From NCBI RefSeq assembly GCF_013374095.1, contig NZ_AP022672.1, positions 1,053,501 to 1,117,500 of the forward strand: a DNA stretch of 64,000 bases, given 5' to 3'. Made by a program: the position numbers and the translations under genes. Each line of letters starts with the position of its first letter. The first letter of the stretch is position 1. Positions 9,111 to 17,812 of this stretch are shown here, in pieces. The notes below the pieces were generated by a model. That model was not told where the DNA came from and searched no databases. It worked only from the letters and a program-made list of their open reading frames with translations. The stretch comes from Sphingomonas sp. HMP6 (GTDB lineage: Bacteria > Pseudomonadota > Alphaproteobacteria > Sphingomonadales > Sphingomonadaceae).

Positions 9111-10390
9111 ATCCCGCTCTCCCGGTCGACCATCGATCGCCCCGTCGTCGCGAAATAGGCGGCCACCACCCCCAGTGGATAGGCCACCGCGATGACCAGA
9201 AACATCGGCCGATACGTGAGCACCGCGACCAATTGGCCTACCATATAGGTCGATGCGATCGTCGCGAGACCCGAGGCAATTCCGCCGATCCCCATCACCT
9301 TCCCAATATGGCGCGTCGGATACAGATCGACCGGAAGCGCGGTCTGGTTGGTAACCCAGGCGGTGTGACAGAAGGCGACAATTGCCCCGAGTGCGAGGCT
9401 GACTGTTACGCTCGGTTGCAGTGCGTTGAGCGCGCCAAGCGGCGCGACGAGCGCGACCAGCGCCATGACCATGACGCGCGCGAGTGCCGGCTTGACGCCG
9501 CGGCGTACGATTCGCCCGGACAGCAGGCCGCCGCCAACCGCGCCAAAGCCTGCTGCGGCGTAGACGATCCATGTGGTACGCCCCATCTCCGCGATACTAA
9601 GTCCGCGCTCTTCGGTCAGATATTTGGGAAACCAGAAGAGATAGAAGAACCACACGGGGTTGGTCAGCGCCGCCGCCAGCGCGTACCACCATACGCCACG
9701 GGTACGCATCACCGCAGCCCAGCCGCGCCAACCCGATTCATCGATCGGCTCGGCCTGTGTGGCAACGGGCTCGGCGTCAGCCGCCGCATCGGCCGCATAG
9801 ACTGGCAAGGCAGTGTTCGGCCGGTACAGCAGTAGCCATCCCCCCAGCCAGAGGAGCCCGGCCAAGCCGCAGAGGACGAACGTGAGGCGCCAGCCGACCG
9901 TCAGGAACAGAACCGCCATCAGCGCGGGCGAGATCGCCGCTCCGAAATGGGCCGCGGAGGAATATAGCCCGATCGCGAGCGCGCGCTCTTTCTTCGGGAA
10001 CCACTCCCGCACCAGCTTTGGCGAGGCCACCCAATTGCCCGCCTCTCCGAGGCCAAGCGCGAAGCGACTGACGCCCAGATGAAAAACGCTCTGCGCGAGG
10101 CCAGTGCCTGCGCTGGCGAGCGACCACCAGCCGACGAAGAGGATCATGCCCCAGCGCGCGCCAAGCCGATCCACGACAAAGGCGGCGACCAGTCCACCGA
10201 GCATATAGGCGACGAGAAAGGCGTTGACGACCGCGGCATAGCCTTGGTCGTCGATCACCAGGTCGCGCTGGACGGCGCCGGCCATCAGCGCCAAAGTCTG
10301 GCGATCGACGTAATTGAGCACGGCGGCGAGCGCCAACATTGCGACGATGATCCACCTGAACCCGGCCGTCGTTACGCGTGCGCTGCCCAC
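9107..10390 (-). CDS. MFS transporter, hexuronate/aldonate type
   Basis: About 427 residues with twelve predicted membrane helices and a soluble loop near residue 200-230. The first helix carries the NYVDRQTLAL signature of the anion:cation symporter (ExuT-like) subgroup; GLGEAGNWVASPKLVREWFP in the first half is also typical of hexuronate and aldonate carriers. A GTG at 10390 is preferred because GGGAGAGGGAA lies just upstream; GTG 10435 is possible. It is the first gene of the leftward catabolic operon and divergent from the lactonase gene. It would carry the acid sugar across the inner membrane with protons. Confidence 0.87.
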   Translation of the reverse strand: MGSARVTTAGFRWIIVAMLALAAVLNYVDRQTLALMAGAVQRDLVIDDQGYAAVVNAFLVAYMLGGLVAAFVVDRLGARWGMILFVGWWSLASAGTGLAQSVFHLGVSRFALGLGEAGNWVASPKLVREWFPKKERALAIGLYSSAAHFGAAISPALMAVLFLTVGWRLTFVLCGLAGLLWLGGWLLLYRPNTALPVYAADAAADAEPVATQAEPIDESGWRGWAAVMRTRGVWWYALAAALTNPVWFFYLFWFPKYLTEERGLSIAEMGRTTWIVYAAAGFGAVGGGLLSGRIVRRGVKPALARVMVMALVALVAPLGALNALQPSVTVSLALGAIVAFCHTAWVTNQTALPVDLYPTRHIGKVMGIGGIASGLATIASTYMVGQLVAVLTYRPMFLVIAVAYPLGVVAAYFATTGRSMVDRESGI

Positions 10391-10500
10391 CAATTCCCTC
10401 TCCCATCGCTCGTTGGCTTGCCGCAACTTCCGCACAGCTGGATATTTCGCTATCAGCGTGTATCGTTTATAGCAACGAAATGATCGTAGATAGGCTTAGA
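10391..10500. promoter_or_regulatory. Divergent promoter region between MFS operon and lactonase gene
   Basis: A 110-base spacer between oppositely transcribed operons. It includes an AT-rich stretch around 10440-10490 with a CTATCAGCGTGTATCGTTTA segment. The location makes it the likely control point for both transcripts, possibly through one of the two IclR regulators. The operator is not resolved. Confidence 0.4.
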
Positions 10501-11406
10501 ATGTCGACGCGTCTCGAGTCCCTCCCCTTACTGCACGCGTGGCCAGTGAAAGCGGGTCTGGCTGAGTCACCGCACTGGATCGCGGCGACGGCGACGCTGG
10601 TATGGGTCGATATCGTGAGACCGTCTGTAAACATCCTCGACCCCGATACCGGAGAAAATCGCGAAACCCTCGTCGTCGCCAAAATCGGCTCGGCGAGCGC
10701 GACGGCGAGCGGAGGCCTGCTGGCCGCCCTTGAGCGCGAGCTCTGGCTCGGCGACGCCGCCGCCGAGTTGCGGCGATTTAAAGTGCCCGCCATGGACGGC
10801 ACGCATTTCAACGATGGAAAGTGCGATCCTGCCGGGCGGTTCTGGGTGGGTTCGCGCTCCAGCGATGGAACGCTCGGCAAGGGCTCGCTGTATCGCCTCG
10901 ATGCCGCAGGTGACCTGCGTGTGATGGCTTCGGGCTTCGACGTGTGCAACGGCCTCGGCTGGAGCCCCAACGGCGCGACCTTCTACCTCGTCGATACCGT
11001 GCCGCGACTGCTCTACCGCTACGATTTCGACGTGGCATCAGGCGAACTGTCGAATCGCAGCATCGTGCAAGATTTCGCGGGCATCCCTGGGAAACCGGAC
11101 GGATTGGCGATCGACGCCAAGGGTCGCATCTGGTGCGCGATGTGGGACGGCGCGGGGATCGCGATCCTCGCGAGCAACGGGGAACAACTCGGCTGGCTCG
11201 AGACCCCCTGCCCGCGCCCCACGAGCTGCGCTTTTGGCGGCGATGAGGGGCGGACGCTTTTCATCACCACTGCCGCTCACGGGCTGTCGGTCGATGATCG
11301 GGCGTTCGGAGCGTCGGGCAGTATTCTCGCTTTCCTAGCACCGGATGCTGGCGCACCCGTGGCCAGCTATGGCGCGCCGGTTCCCACGCGACATTGGGGC
11401 CGATAG
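10501..11406 (+). CDS. SMP-30/gluconolactonase family lactonase
   Basis: A 301-residue six-bladed beta-propeller of the SMP-30/LRE family. Metal-binding and catalytic positions are seen as Glu in LAESPHW, Asn in FNDGKCDPAGRFWVGS, Asn in CNGLGWSPN and Asp in KPDGLAIDAKGRIW. The family hydrolyses aldonolactones to aldonates. It is divergent from the MFS-kinase-dehydrogenase operon, which suggests it opens the lactone formed by the SDR. ATG 10501 is chosen because AGG lies upstream and the conserved domain begins soon after; ATG 10480 is an alternative. Confidence 0.87.
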   Translation: MSTRLESLPLLHAWPVKAGLAESPHWIAATATLVWVDIVRPSVNILDPDTGENRETLVVAKIGSASATASGGLLAALERELWLGDAAAELRRFKVPAMDGTHFNDGKCDPAGRFWVGSRSSDGTLGKGSLYRLDAAGDLRVMASGFDVCNGLGWSPNGATFYLVDTVPRLLYRYDFDVASGELSNRSIVQDFAGIPGKPDGLAIDAKGRIWCAMWDGAGIAILASNGEQLGWLETPCPRPTSCAFGGDEGRTLFITTAAHGLSVDDRAFGASGSILAFLAPDAGAPVASYGAPVPTRHWGR

Positions 11407-11429
11407 CGCGCCGATTTGCAACGCCGCGA

Positions 11430-12227
11430 TCAGCAGTTCGATTTGGCGCCGAGCCGCTCCGAGATCTCGCGCGCGGCCAGCGCGAGCTCGGCGTGGGCGC
11501 GCGCCAGTCCCGCTGCGCGGTCCGCATCGACCTGATCGAGATAAGGGATCGCCAATACCGCCGTGATCGCGCCGCTGTGATCGAACACAGGATAGCCGAT
11601 ATCGGTAATGCCCACGGTTTTTGCGCTCGTCACCTCGTAATAGCCCTGTCGCCGGATCGTCGCGGCACGCGTGTCGGTGGCGTCCTGGTCGAGAGCGACG
11701 CCCGCATTTTCGCCGGCACTCCGCCGTAGCGACTCGCGCACGCGCGCGTCCGCGAAAGCGTAAAGAATATTGCCCGAACACGATTGGAAAACCGGTGCCT
11801 GAGTTCCGACGCGCACGCTGAAGCTGAGATCGGCAAAGCTCTCCTGGCGCGCGATGATCCGGATAACGGCGTCGTCGAGGATGGCCAAATGGCAGGATTG
11901 CCCGGTATGCTGCGACAATCGCCGCATCGGTGCTGCCGCGGCGTTGACCAACATGTTGATCGGCAGATGCATGTGGGAAAGCTGAAAGAGCTTCATCGTT
12001 AACTGAAACTTGTCCGAACTTTCCTGAGCGGCAACGTATTGACGCTGTTCGAGCACGGCGAGCATGCGGAAGATCTCGCCCACCGATCGACCCAGCTTCG
12101 CGGCCAGCTCGCTCAGGCCTACGCTGTCGGGCGTAACTGCAAGCAGCTCGAGGATATCCAAGCCCTTTTCCAGCGCCGGTGCCGAGTAGAGCTTGCGTTT
12201 GGTGGGCGGCTTGCTCCCGGTGTCCAT
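11430..12227 (-). CDS. IclR family transcriptional regulator (second copy)
   Basis: About 265 residues. The N-terminal wHTH (ALEKGLDILELLA, LSELAAKLGRSVGEIFRML) is followed by an effector domain with QSCSGNILYAFAD and ITDIGYPVFDHSGAITAVLAIP. ATG 12227 is chosen because AAGGAAGG is about eleven bases upstream; GTG 12257 and GTG 12239 are less likely. It is divergent from the six-gene 6-deoxyhexose operon, so it is the probable regulator of that operon. It shares the family but little close similarity with the IclR protein at 2758-3558. Confidence 0.88.
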   Translation of the reverse strand: MDTGSKPPTKRKLYSAPALEKGLDILELLAVTPDSVGLSELAAKLGRSVGEIFRMLAVLEQRQYVAAQESSDKFQLTMKLFQLSHMHLPINMLVNAAAAPMRRLSQHTGQSCHLAILDDAVIRIIARQESFADLSFSVRVGTQAPVFQSCSGNILYAFADARVRESLRRSAGENAGVALDQDATDTRAATIRRQGYYEVTSAKTVGITDIGYPVFDHSGAITAVLAIPYLDQVDADRAAGLARAHAELALAAREISERLGAKSNC

Positions 12228-12363
12228 TTCGTCGCGCACCTTCCTTGGGTTCCTCACAAGGCCGTCCTCTGATGGGCAAAGCGCTCAAATTCAAGCGCGC
12301 TTACTATAAACTTGCACATATGAAATCTATTTGCGTATATGGCTTATGCGGGAGAGAGTGAAC
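12228..12363. promoter_or_regulatory. Divergent promoter/operator region of the 6-deoxyhexose operon
   Basis: This 136-base region lies between the IclR gene and the aldo/keto reductase. It contains the palindrome AAGCGCGCTT at about 12293-12302 and an AT-rich stretch (12300-12340) with two CATATG/GTATATG-like repeats about 20 bases apart. The position suits an IclR operator and a sigma-70-type promoter, but no footprint-like site can be fixed from sequence alone. Confidence 0.4.
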
Positions 12364-13392
12364 TTGGTTCCGGGTACGAGTTGGCACCAGCATCACGGTG
12401 CGCGCGCATTGGGGCTGGGCTGCGCGCCCTTGGGTAATCTTTATCGCCAGATAAGCGACGGCGAGGCCCGTGCCGTGCTCGACGCCGGGTGGGACGCCGG
12501 ACTGCGCTATTACGATACAGCGCCATTTTACGGCTTCGGACTGTCGGAACGGCGGGTCGGCGACGCCTTGCGCGCGCGGCCGCGGCACGAATTCCTGCTG
12601 TCCAGCAAGGTCGGGCGCTTGCTCGACCCGATCGCGCGCGCCGATGGATCGGAGATGCGCATGGGGTTCGCCTCACCAATGCCATTCACACCGCGCTTCG
12701 ACTATAGCTATGACGGCGTAATGCGATCGTATGAGGCCAGTCTGCATCGCCTCGGCCTTTCGCGCATCGACATCCTGCTGGTCCACGACATTGGCCGTAT
12801 GACGCATGGCGCAGACAACGACCGGCATTTCCGCGACCTTGCGGAGGGCGGATATCGCGCCCTCGATGAACTCCGCGCCGCCGGCGACATATCCGCGGTG
12901 GGCCTGGGGGTGAACGAATGGGAAGTTTGCGACGCGGCGATGCAGATCGGGCGGTTCGACTGCTTTCTGCTGGCGGGACGATATACGCTGCTCGAGCAGG
13001 ATCCGCTCGACCGCTTCTTCCCCAAATGCAGCGAGCATGGCGCATTGATCATTCTGGGCGGCGCGTATAATTCCGGCATTCTCGCAACGGGCACGCGGGG
13101 CGGCGGCGAGATGCATTACAATTACGCGCCCGCGCCACCCGCGATCATTGCCCGAACGCAGCGGATCGAGGCGATCGCCGACCGGCATGGTGTTACACTC
13201 GCGGCGGCGGCCTTGCAGTTCCCCCTCGCGCATCCCGTCGTCGCGTCGGTGATCGCGGGCGTCGGCAGCGCGGGTCGCGTGGCCGAGACGATCGCGCTGT
13301 TCCAGGAAGCCATTCCCGCGGCATTCTGGGAAGACATGAAGGCACATGAGCTGATCGCCGCGCATACGCCCGTTCCGCGCGGTGGCGCCTGA
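12364..13392 (+). CDS. Aldo/keto reductase, probable L-fucose (D-threo-aldose) 1-dehydrogenase
   Basis: About 342 residues of the aldo/keto reductase fold. The catalytic-tetrad regions are visible: Asp/Tyr in RYYDTAPFYGFGLSE, Lys in LLSSKVGR and His in LLVHDIG. The architecture matches D-threo-aldose/L-fucose 1-dehydrogenases that oxidise the sugar at C1 to the lactone. The operon context (lactonase, dehydratase, dehydrogenase, hydrolase) supports this first step. GGGAGAGAG ends five bases before a TTG at 12364, which is taken as the start; ATG 12346 lies ahead of that ribosome-binding site and has none of its own. Confidence 0.82.
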   Translation: MVPGTSWHQHHGARALGLGCAPLGNLYRQISDGEARAVLDAGWDAGLRYYDTAPFYGFGLSERRVGDALRARPRHEFLLSSKVGRLLDPIARADGSEMRMGFASPMPFTPRFDYSYDGVMRSYEASLHRLGLSRIDILLVHDIGRMTHGADNDRHFRDLAEGGYRALDELRAAGDISAVGLGVNEWEVCDAAMQIGRFDCFLLAGRYTLLEQDPLDRFFPKCSEHGALIILGGAYNSGILATGTRGGGEMHYNYAPAPPAIIARTQRIEAIADRHGVTLAAAALQFPLAHPVVASVIAGVGSAGRVAETIALFQEAIPAAFWEDMKAHELIAAHTPVPRGGA

Positions 13393-13395
13393 ACC

Positions 13396-14223
13396 GTGCA
13401 GATCGATTCCCATCAGCATTTCTGGTCGCTCGATCGCGGCGATTATGCATGGCCCACGCCGGATCTGGCGCTGATCTATCGCGACTTCGATGCGGCTGAC
13501 CTGGGCCCGTTGCTCGCCGCGATGGGCGTGGACGGGTCGATCCTCGTCCAGGCCACGCCGACGACCGCGGAAACGCAATTCCTGCTGGAAGTCGCCGCGC
13601 GCCATACGTTCGTGAAGGGCGTCGTCGGTTGGGTCGACTTCGACCGACCCGACGCCAGCGCCAATGTCGCCCGACTTGCAGGCAATCCGCGGTTAAAAGG
13701 GCTGCGGCCGATGATCCAGGGGATCGCCGACGATCACTGGATGCTCCAAGCGCATCTGGCGCCGGTCTTTGACATGATGGTCCAGTGTGGGCTCGTCTTC
13801 GACGCGTTGATCCGGCCACAGCATTTGCCGATCCTCGCGCGCTTGCTGCACCGCTATCCGCGCCTGTCGGCGGTCATCGACCATGGCGCCAAACCGCAAA
13901 TCGCGGCTGCGGCGTTCGACGACTGGGCCGCCGCCATGGCCCGGATTGCGCGCAAGACGCAGGTTTGCTGCAAACTTTCCGGCCTGTGGACCGAAGCCGG
14001 CGGCGATACCGGCATTTCGCGGATCGGCCGCTATGTCGATCATCTGCTGGCATGCTTCGGCCCGGATCGCTTGCTGTGGGGAAGCGATTGGCCGGTCGTG
14101 CTGCTCGCGGGCGAGTATGGCGCGTGGCACGCGCAGTGTCGCGATCTGCTGTCACATTTGTCCGCCGCCGATCAGGACGCAATTTTCGGCGGCAATGCGC
14201 GGAGGCTCTATGCCCTTAGTTGA
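13396..14223 (+). CDS. Amidohydrolase family lactonase (L-fuconolactonase/L-rhamnonolactonase-like)
   Basis: A 275-residue TIM-barrel amidohydrolase of the COG3618 group. It opens with IDSHQHFW (the HxH-type metal motif) and carries GVVGWVDF, LKGLRPMIQG, VIDHGAKP and the C-terminal WGSDWPV with the catalytic Asp. Experimentally studied members hydrolyse L-fucono-1,4-lactone or L-rhamnono-lactone. A GTG start follows the AKR stop by three bases. In this operon it would open the lactone made by the aldo/keto reductase. Confidence 0.87.
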   Translation: MQIDSHQHFWSLDRGDYAWPTPDLALIYRDFDAADLGPLLAAMGVDGSILVQATPTTAETQFLLEVAARHTFVKGVVGWVDFDRPDASANVARLAGNPRLKGLRPMIQGIADDHWMLQAHLAPVFDMMVQCGLVFDALIRPQHLPILARLLHRYPRLSAVIDHGAKPQIAAAAFDDWAAAMARIARKTQVCCKLSGLWTEAGGDTGISRIGRYVDHLLACFGPDRLLWGSDWPVVLLAGEYGAWHAQCRDLLSHLSAADQDAIFGGNARRLYALS

Positions 14224-14527
14224 GCCAGCATTCATCCTGATCCACCCGCTCGACAACGTGCTCGTCTGCTGTCGGCACTGCGAACCGGGGCTGGCGGTGC
14301 AGATCGATGGCGTTTGCGAGACGCTGCGCGAGCCGATCGGGGTCGGCCACAAGATTGCCCGGCGACCGCTCGCCCCGGGGGAAAGCGTGGTGAAATACGG
14401 CGCTCCGATCGGGTCGGTAACGGTGGCGGTCCCCACCGGCGGGCATGTTCATGGCCACAACATGCGTAGCGATTACCTCGACAGCCATACCCGCCAAACC
14501 GCCAATCTGCGCGAAGAGACACAATGA
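14210..14527 (+). CDS. UxaA family hydrolase, SAF-domain small subunit
   Basis: A 105-residue protein equal to the N-terminal SAF domain of altronate/galactarate dehydratases. It contains HPLDNVLVC, VGHKIARRPLAPGESVVKYG and the family ending HVHGHNMRSDYL. The ATG has GGAGG seven bases upstream and overlaps the lactonase by 14 bases; its stop overlaps the next start as ATGA. Split SAF/catalytic pairs occur in sugar-acid dehydratases and in sulfolactate sulfo-lyase (SuyAB). The partner is the adjacent large subunit. Confidence 0.87.
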   Translation: MPLVEPAFILIHPLDNVLVCCRHCEPGLAVQIDGVCETLREPIGVGHKIARRPLAPGESVVKYGAPIGSVTVAVPTGGHVHGHNMRSDYLDSHTRQTANLREETQ

Positions 14528-15744
14528 TCGATCTACAAAAGAAGCGGTTGCAGGGCTATCTTCGTGCCGACGGGCGCAAGGGCGTGCGCAACGTTGTAAT
14601 CGTGGCCTATCTGGTCGAGTGCGCGCATCATGTCGCGCGCCGCATCGTCGACCGTGCGGATGATCCGTCGGTTCAGCTGATCGGGTTTCCGGGCTGCTAT
14701 CCCAACACCTACGCGCTGAAGATGATGAAGCAATTGGCGACCCATCCCAATGTCGGCGGGGTGCTGCTGGTGTCGCTCGGTTGCGAGGCGTTCAATCGTA
14801 GCGAGCTGGCCGACGCGGTGGCGGCAAGCGGCCGTCCGGTCGAGACCCTGGTGATCCAGGAAAGCGGTGGCACCGCCGCGACGATCGCAGCGGGGCTGGC
14901 AACGATTGCAGACCTCCGGTCGATTGTCGAACGCACCCCGCGCGTGCCGATGCGGGTATCCGAGCTGGTCGTCGGCACGATTTGCGGCGGCTCCGACGGC
15001 ACCAGCGGGATTTCCGCCAACCCTGCAGTCGGACGCTGTTTCGACCGCCTCGTGGAGGAGGGAGCGACCTGCATTTTCGAGGAAACCGGCGAATTAATCG
15101 GGTGCGAACACATCATGGCCGCACGCGCGCTCACCACGGATCTTGGCCACGAGCTCGAGGGCGCGGTCGATAAGGCGGCGCGTTACTACAGCACGCTTGG
15201 CTACGGCAGCTTCGCCCCTGGCAATGCCGACGGTGGTCTGACCACGCTCGAGGAGAAGTCGCTTGGGGCCTATTCCAAGTCCGGGGGCTCGCCAATCTCC
15301 GGTTTGATCAGGCCTGGCGAAGTGCCGCCCACCGGGGGGTTGTTTCTGCTCGACGTCGTGCCCGACGGCGAAGTGCGGTTCGGTTTTCCGAATATTTCCG
15401 ACAATGCAGAGATTGTCGAGATGATCGCCAGCGGATGCCATTTGATCCTTTTTACCACCGGTCGCGGATCGGTGGTCGGCTCGGCCATATCGCCGGTGAT
15501 AAAGATCTGCGGAAATCCCGAGACCTTTGCCAAACTGTCTGACGACATGGACATTGATGCCGGCCGGATCATCGAGGGCAAGGCGTCGCTCGATCAGCTG
15601 GGCGCAGAAATCTACGAGAGCGTCCTGACAGTGGCTGCGGGCGATGCGACCCGGTCTGAAGTGCTGGGCCATCAGGAGTTCATCCTGACCTACAAGAATT
15701 TCGGCCCCACCGGCCCATCCTGTCTTCCCACCGCAGCACGCTGA
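14524..15744 (+). CDS. UxaA family dehydratase, large (catalytic) subunit; candidate L-fuconate dehydratase
   Basis: A 406-residue UxaA C-terminal-type protein. It has GYLRADGRKGVRN, FPGCYPNTYA, LVSLGCEAFN, VVGTICGGSDGTSGISANPA and LFTTGRGSVVGSAISPVIKI, with conserved Cys/Glu residues expected to bind iron. Known relatives dehydrate altronate or galactarate, or desulfonate sulfolactate. It forms a two-subunit enzyme with the SAF protein through an ATGA overlap. It occupies the dehydratase position of an otherwise complete L-fucose-type pathway, so L-fuconate (or L-rhamnonate) is the inferred substrate. Altronate or sulfolactate remain possible. Confidence 0.85.
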   Translation: MIDLQKKRLQGYLRADGRKGVRNVVIVAYLVECAHHVARRIVDRADDPSVQLIGFPGCYPNTYALKMMKQLATHPNVGGVLLVSLGCEAFNRSELADAVAASGRPVETLVIQESGGTAATIAAGLATIADLRSIVERTPRVPMRVSELVVGTICGGSDGTSGISANPAVGRCFDRLVEEGATCIFEETGELIGCEHIMAARALTTDLGHELEGAVDKAARYYSTLGYGSFAPGNADGGLTTLEEKSLGAYSKSGGSPISGLIRPGEVPPTGGLFLLDVVPDGEVRFGFPNISDNAEIVEMIASGCHLILFTTGRGSVVGSAISPVIKICGNPETFAKLSDDMDIDAGRIIEGKASLDQLGAEIYESVLTVAAGDATRSEVLGHQEFILTYKNFGPTGPSCLPTAAR

Positions 15745-15762
15745 TCCGCAGGAAGGCCAGTC

Positions 15763-16497
15763 ATGATCCACGATCTGTCCCACAATACCGCCCTCGTCAC
15801 CGCGGCCGCGCATGGCATCGGCCGCTCCGTCGCGGAAGCTTTCCGCGACGCCGGCGCGCGCGTGATCGCGCTCGATATCAACCGCGACGCGCTGGCCACG
15901 CTGGACGGGTGCGAAATTCGCCACCTCGATGTGACCGATGGCGCGGCGGTGCTGGCGCTGGCGGCGGAATTGGGTCGCGTCGATATCCTTTTCAACTGTG
16001 TCGGCGTGGTCCACAACGGATCGATCCTGGACTGTAGCGACGCGGACTGGGACTTCGCGGTCGCGCTCAACCTTACGTCCGCCATGCGCCTCATCCGCGC
16101 GTTCTTGCCGGCGATGATCGCGGGCAAAGGAGGATCGATCGTAAACGTCGCGTCCGTCGCCAGCTCGATTCTCGGCGTTCCCAACCGCTTCGCCTATGGG
16201 GCGACCAAGGCGGGGCTGATCGGTCTCACCAAATCCGTCGCCGCCGACTTCGTTGCACAGGGCATCCGTTGCAACGCGATCTGCCCTGGCACCGTCCAAT
16301 CGCCTTCGCTCGATGCACGGCTTGCGGCAACCGGCGATTATGACGCCGCGATGGCCTCCTTCGTCGCGCGCCAGCCGATGGGTCGGATTGGCCGCCCGGA
16401 AGAAATTGCGGCGCTCGCCTTGTATCTGGCAAGCGATGCCTCCGCCTTCACCACCGGCCAATGCCACGTCATCGACGGCGGCTGGTCGAACAGCTGA
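15763..16497 (+). CDS. SDR family dehydrogenase, probable 2-keto-3-deoxy-L-fuconate 4-dehydrogenase
   Basis: A 244-residue short-chain dehydrogenase: TAAAHGIG cofactor motif, FNCVGVVHNG, the Ser region NVASVASSI, YGATK catalytic Tyr/Lys, and CNAICPGTVQSPSLDARL. The last segment closely resembles the 2-keto-3-deoxy-L-fuconate/BDH2 group. The expected reaction is NAD-linked oxidation of C4 to a 2,4-diketo-3-deoxy acid. AGGAAGG precedes the ATG. It lies between the UxaA-like dehydratase and the FAH-family hydrolase that would use its product. Confidence 0.86.
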   Translation: MIHDLSHNTALVTAAAHGIGRSVAEAFRDAGARVIALDINRDALATLDGCEIRHLDVTDGAAVLALAAELGRVDILFNCVGVVHNGSILDCSDADWDFAVALNLTSAMRLIRAFLPAMIAGKGGSIVNVASVASSILGVPNRFAYGATKAGLIGLTKSVAADFVAQGIRCNAICPGTVQSPSLDARLAATGDYDAAMASFVARQPMGRIGRPEEIAALALYLASDASAFTTGQCHVIDGGWSNS

Positions 16498-16510
16498 TAG
16501 GACGATTGAC

Positions 16511-17380
16511 ATGAAACTGCTACGCTATGGTCCAAAGGGGCAGGAACGACCTGGGATGCTTGATGCGAATGGGCGCATCCGGGACCTATCGTCGCACATC
16601 TCCGATGTGTCGGGGGCGAATTTGCTGCCGCAGCGGCTGGCGGCGATCGCCGCGCTCGACCCGCGCACGTTTCCCTTGGTCGCGGGCGATCCGCGCCTCG
16701 GCGCATGCGTCGGGCAAGTCGGCAAGTTCATCTGTGTCGGCTTGAACTACAGCGACCATGCGGCCGAAACCAATGCGGTCGTACCGCCGGAGCCGATCAT
16801 CTTCATGAAGGCGACCAGCGCCGTGCACGGCCCTAACGACGACGTCCTCAAGCCGCGCGGCAGCACGAAGATGGACTGGGAAGTCGAGCTCGCCCTCGTG
16901 ATCGGCCAGGAGGTGCGCTACGCCGACGAAGACGAGGCGCAGCGCGCGATCGCTGGTTACTGCATCTGCAACGATTTGTCCGAGCGCGCTTTCCAGACCG
17001 AGCGTCACGGGCAATGGACCAAGGGAAAAAGCTGCGACACGTTCGGCCCGATCGGGCCGTGGCTCGTCACCCCCGACGATTTCGGCGACGTCGACAATCA
17101 TTCCATGTGGCTTGAAGTGAACGGGCAGCGCTTTCAAAACGGGAGTACAACAACGATGGTGTTCAAACCCGCTTTCATCGTCAGCTACATCTCGCAGTTC
17201 ATGAGCCTGCAGCCTGGCGACGTCATTTCGACCGGCACTCCCCCGGGCGTGGGCATGGGACAAGTTCCGCCACGTTATCTCGAAATAGGCGACGTCATGG
17301 AGCTGGGGATCGCTGGACTTGGTACGCAGCGACAAACGGTCAGGGCATCCTTAGGGACATCCCAGGGTTCCGGCACCTGA
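16511..17380 (+). CDS. Fumarylacetoacetate hydrolase family protein, probable 2,4-diketo-3-deoxy-L-fuconate/rhamnonate hydrolase
   Basis: A 289-residue FAH-fold hydrolase. It carries FICVGLNYSDHAAE, the Glu-rich metal motif MDWEVELALVIG, CNDLSERAFQ, KSCDTFGPIGPWLV and STGTPPGVGMG. Members next to sugar-acid SDRs cleave 2,4-diketo-3-deoxy-L-fuconate or -rhamnonate into pyruvate and L-lactate; the diketo acids from L-fucose and L-rhamnose are the same compound. ATG 16511 follows the SDR by 13 bases with AGGA upstream. It is the last gene of the operon; the IS3-family element begins 81 bases after its stop. Confidence 0.87.
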   Translation: MKLLRYGPKGQERPGMLDANGRIRDLSSHISDVSGANLLPQRLAAIAALDPRTFPLVAGDPRLGACVGQVGKFICVGLNYSDHAAETNAVVPPEPIIFMKATSAVHGPNDDVLKPRGSTKMDWEVELALVIGQEVRYADEDEAQRAIAGYCICNDLSERAFQTERHGQWTKGKSCDTFGPIGPWLVTPDDFGDVDNHSMWLEVNGQRFQNGSTTTMVFKPAFIVSYISQFMSLQPGDVISTGTPPGVGMGQVPPRYLEIGDVMELGIAGLGTQRQTVRASLGTSQGSGT

Positions 17381-17521
17381 ACGGGTGGGCGCCAACTCCA
17401 GATAAGCCAACAGGGTTGACGCGCAAGCTGAAGGGGCTTTTGGCTGATGCGATACTCGACATGAGCTGCTGCCGGTTTCGTGGACACCGAGATAAGGTGT
17501 TTTCGGAACCGGAGGGTGTAA

Positions 17522-17812
17522 ATGCAACGACGGAAGTTCAGCCGAGAGTTCAAACTCGAGGCGGTGAAGTTGGTCCGCGATCGGGGCGTGGCGGTGGCCC
17601 AGGCTGCCCGCGACCTGGACCTGCACGAGAACGTGCTGCGCAAATGGGTCCGCGAAGCGGAAGCCGATCCCCAATCGGCATTCCCCGGCAACGGCCAGAT
17701 GAAGCCGGAGCAGCAGGAGATTGAGCGGCTGCGCCGCGAGTTGGCCCGGATGAAGGCCGAACGCGACATCCTAAAAAAAGCCGCGGCCTACTTTGCGAGG
17801 GACTCGATATGA
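17522..17812 (+). CDS. IS3-family transposase OrfA
   Basis: A 96-residue protein with an N-terminal helix-turn-helix (RRKFSREFKLEAVKLVRD, then VAQAARDLDLHENVLRKWV). A C-terminal leucine-zipper-like helix follows (IERLRRELARMKAERDILKKAAAYF). An A7 run at 17773-17779 is a plausible -1 slippery site for making an OrfAB fusion, as in other IS3 elements. Its stop overlaps the natural orfB ATG at 17809. Confidence 0.93.
   Translation: MQRRKFSREFKLEAVKLVRDRGVAVAQAARDLDLHENVLRKWVREAEADPQSAFPGNGQMKPEQQEIERLRRELARMKAERDILKKAAAYFARDSI

Noticed and set aside
15094..16512. 472-codon leftward frame opposite the UxaA-like and SDR genes
   Set aside because: Antisense to two well-supported genes; composition is that of a shadow frame.
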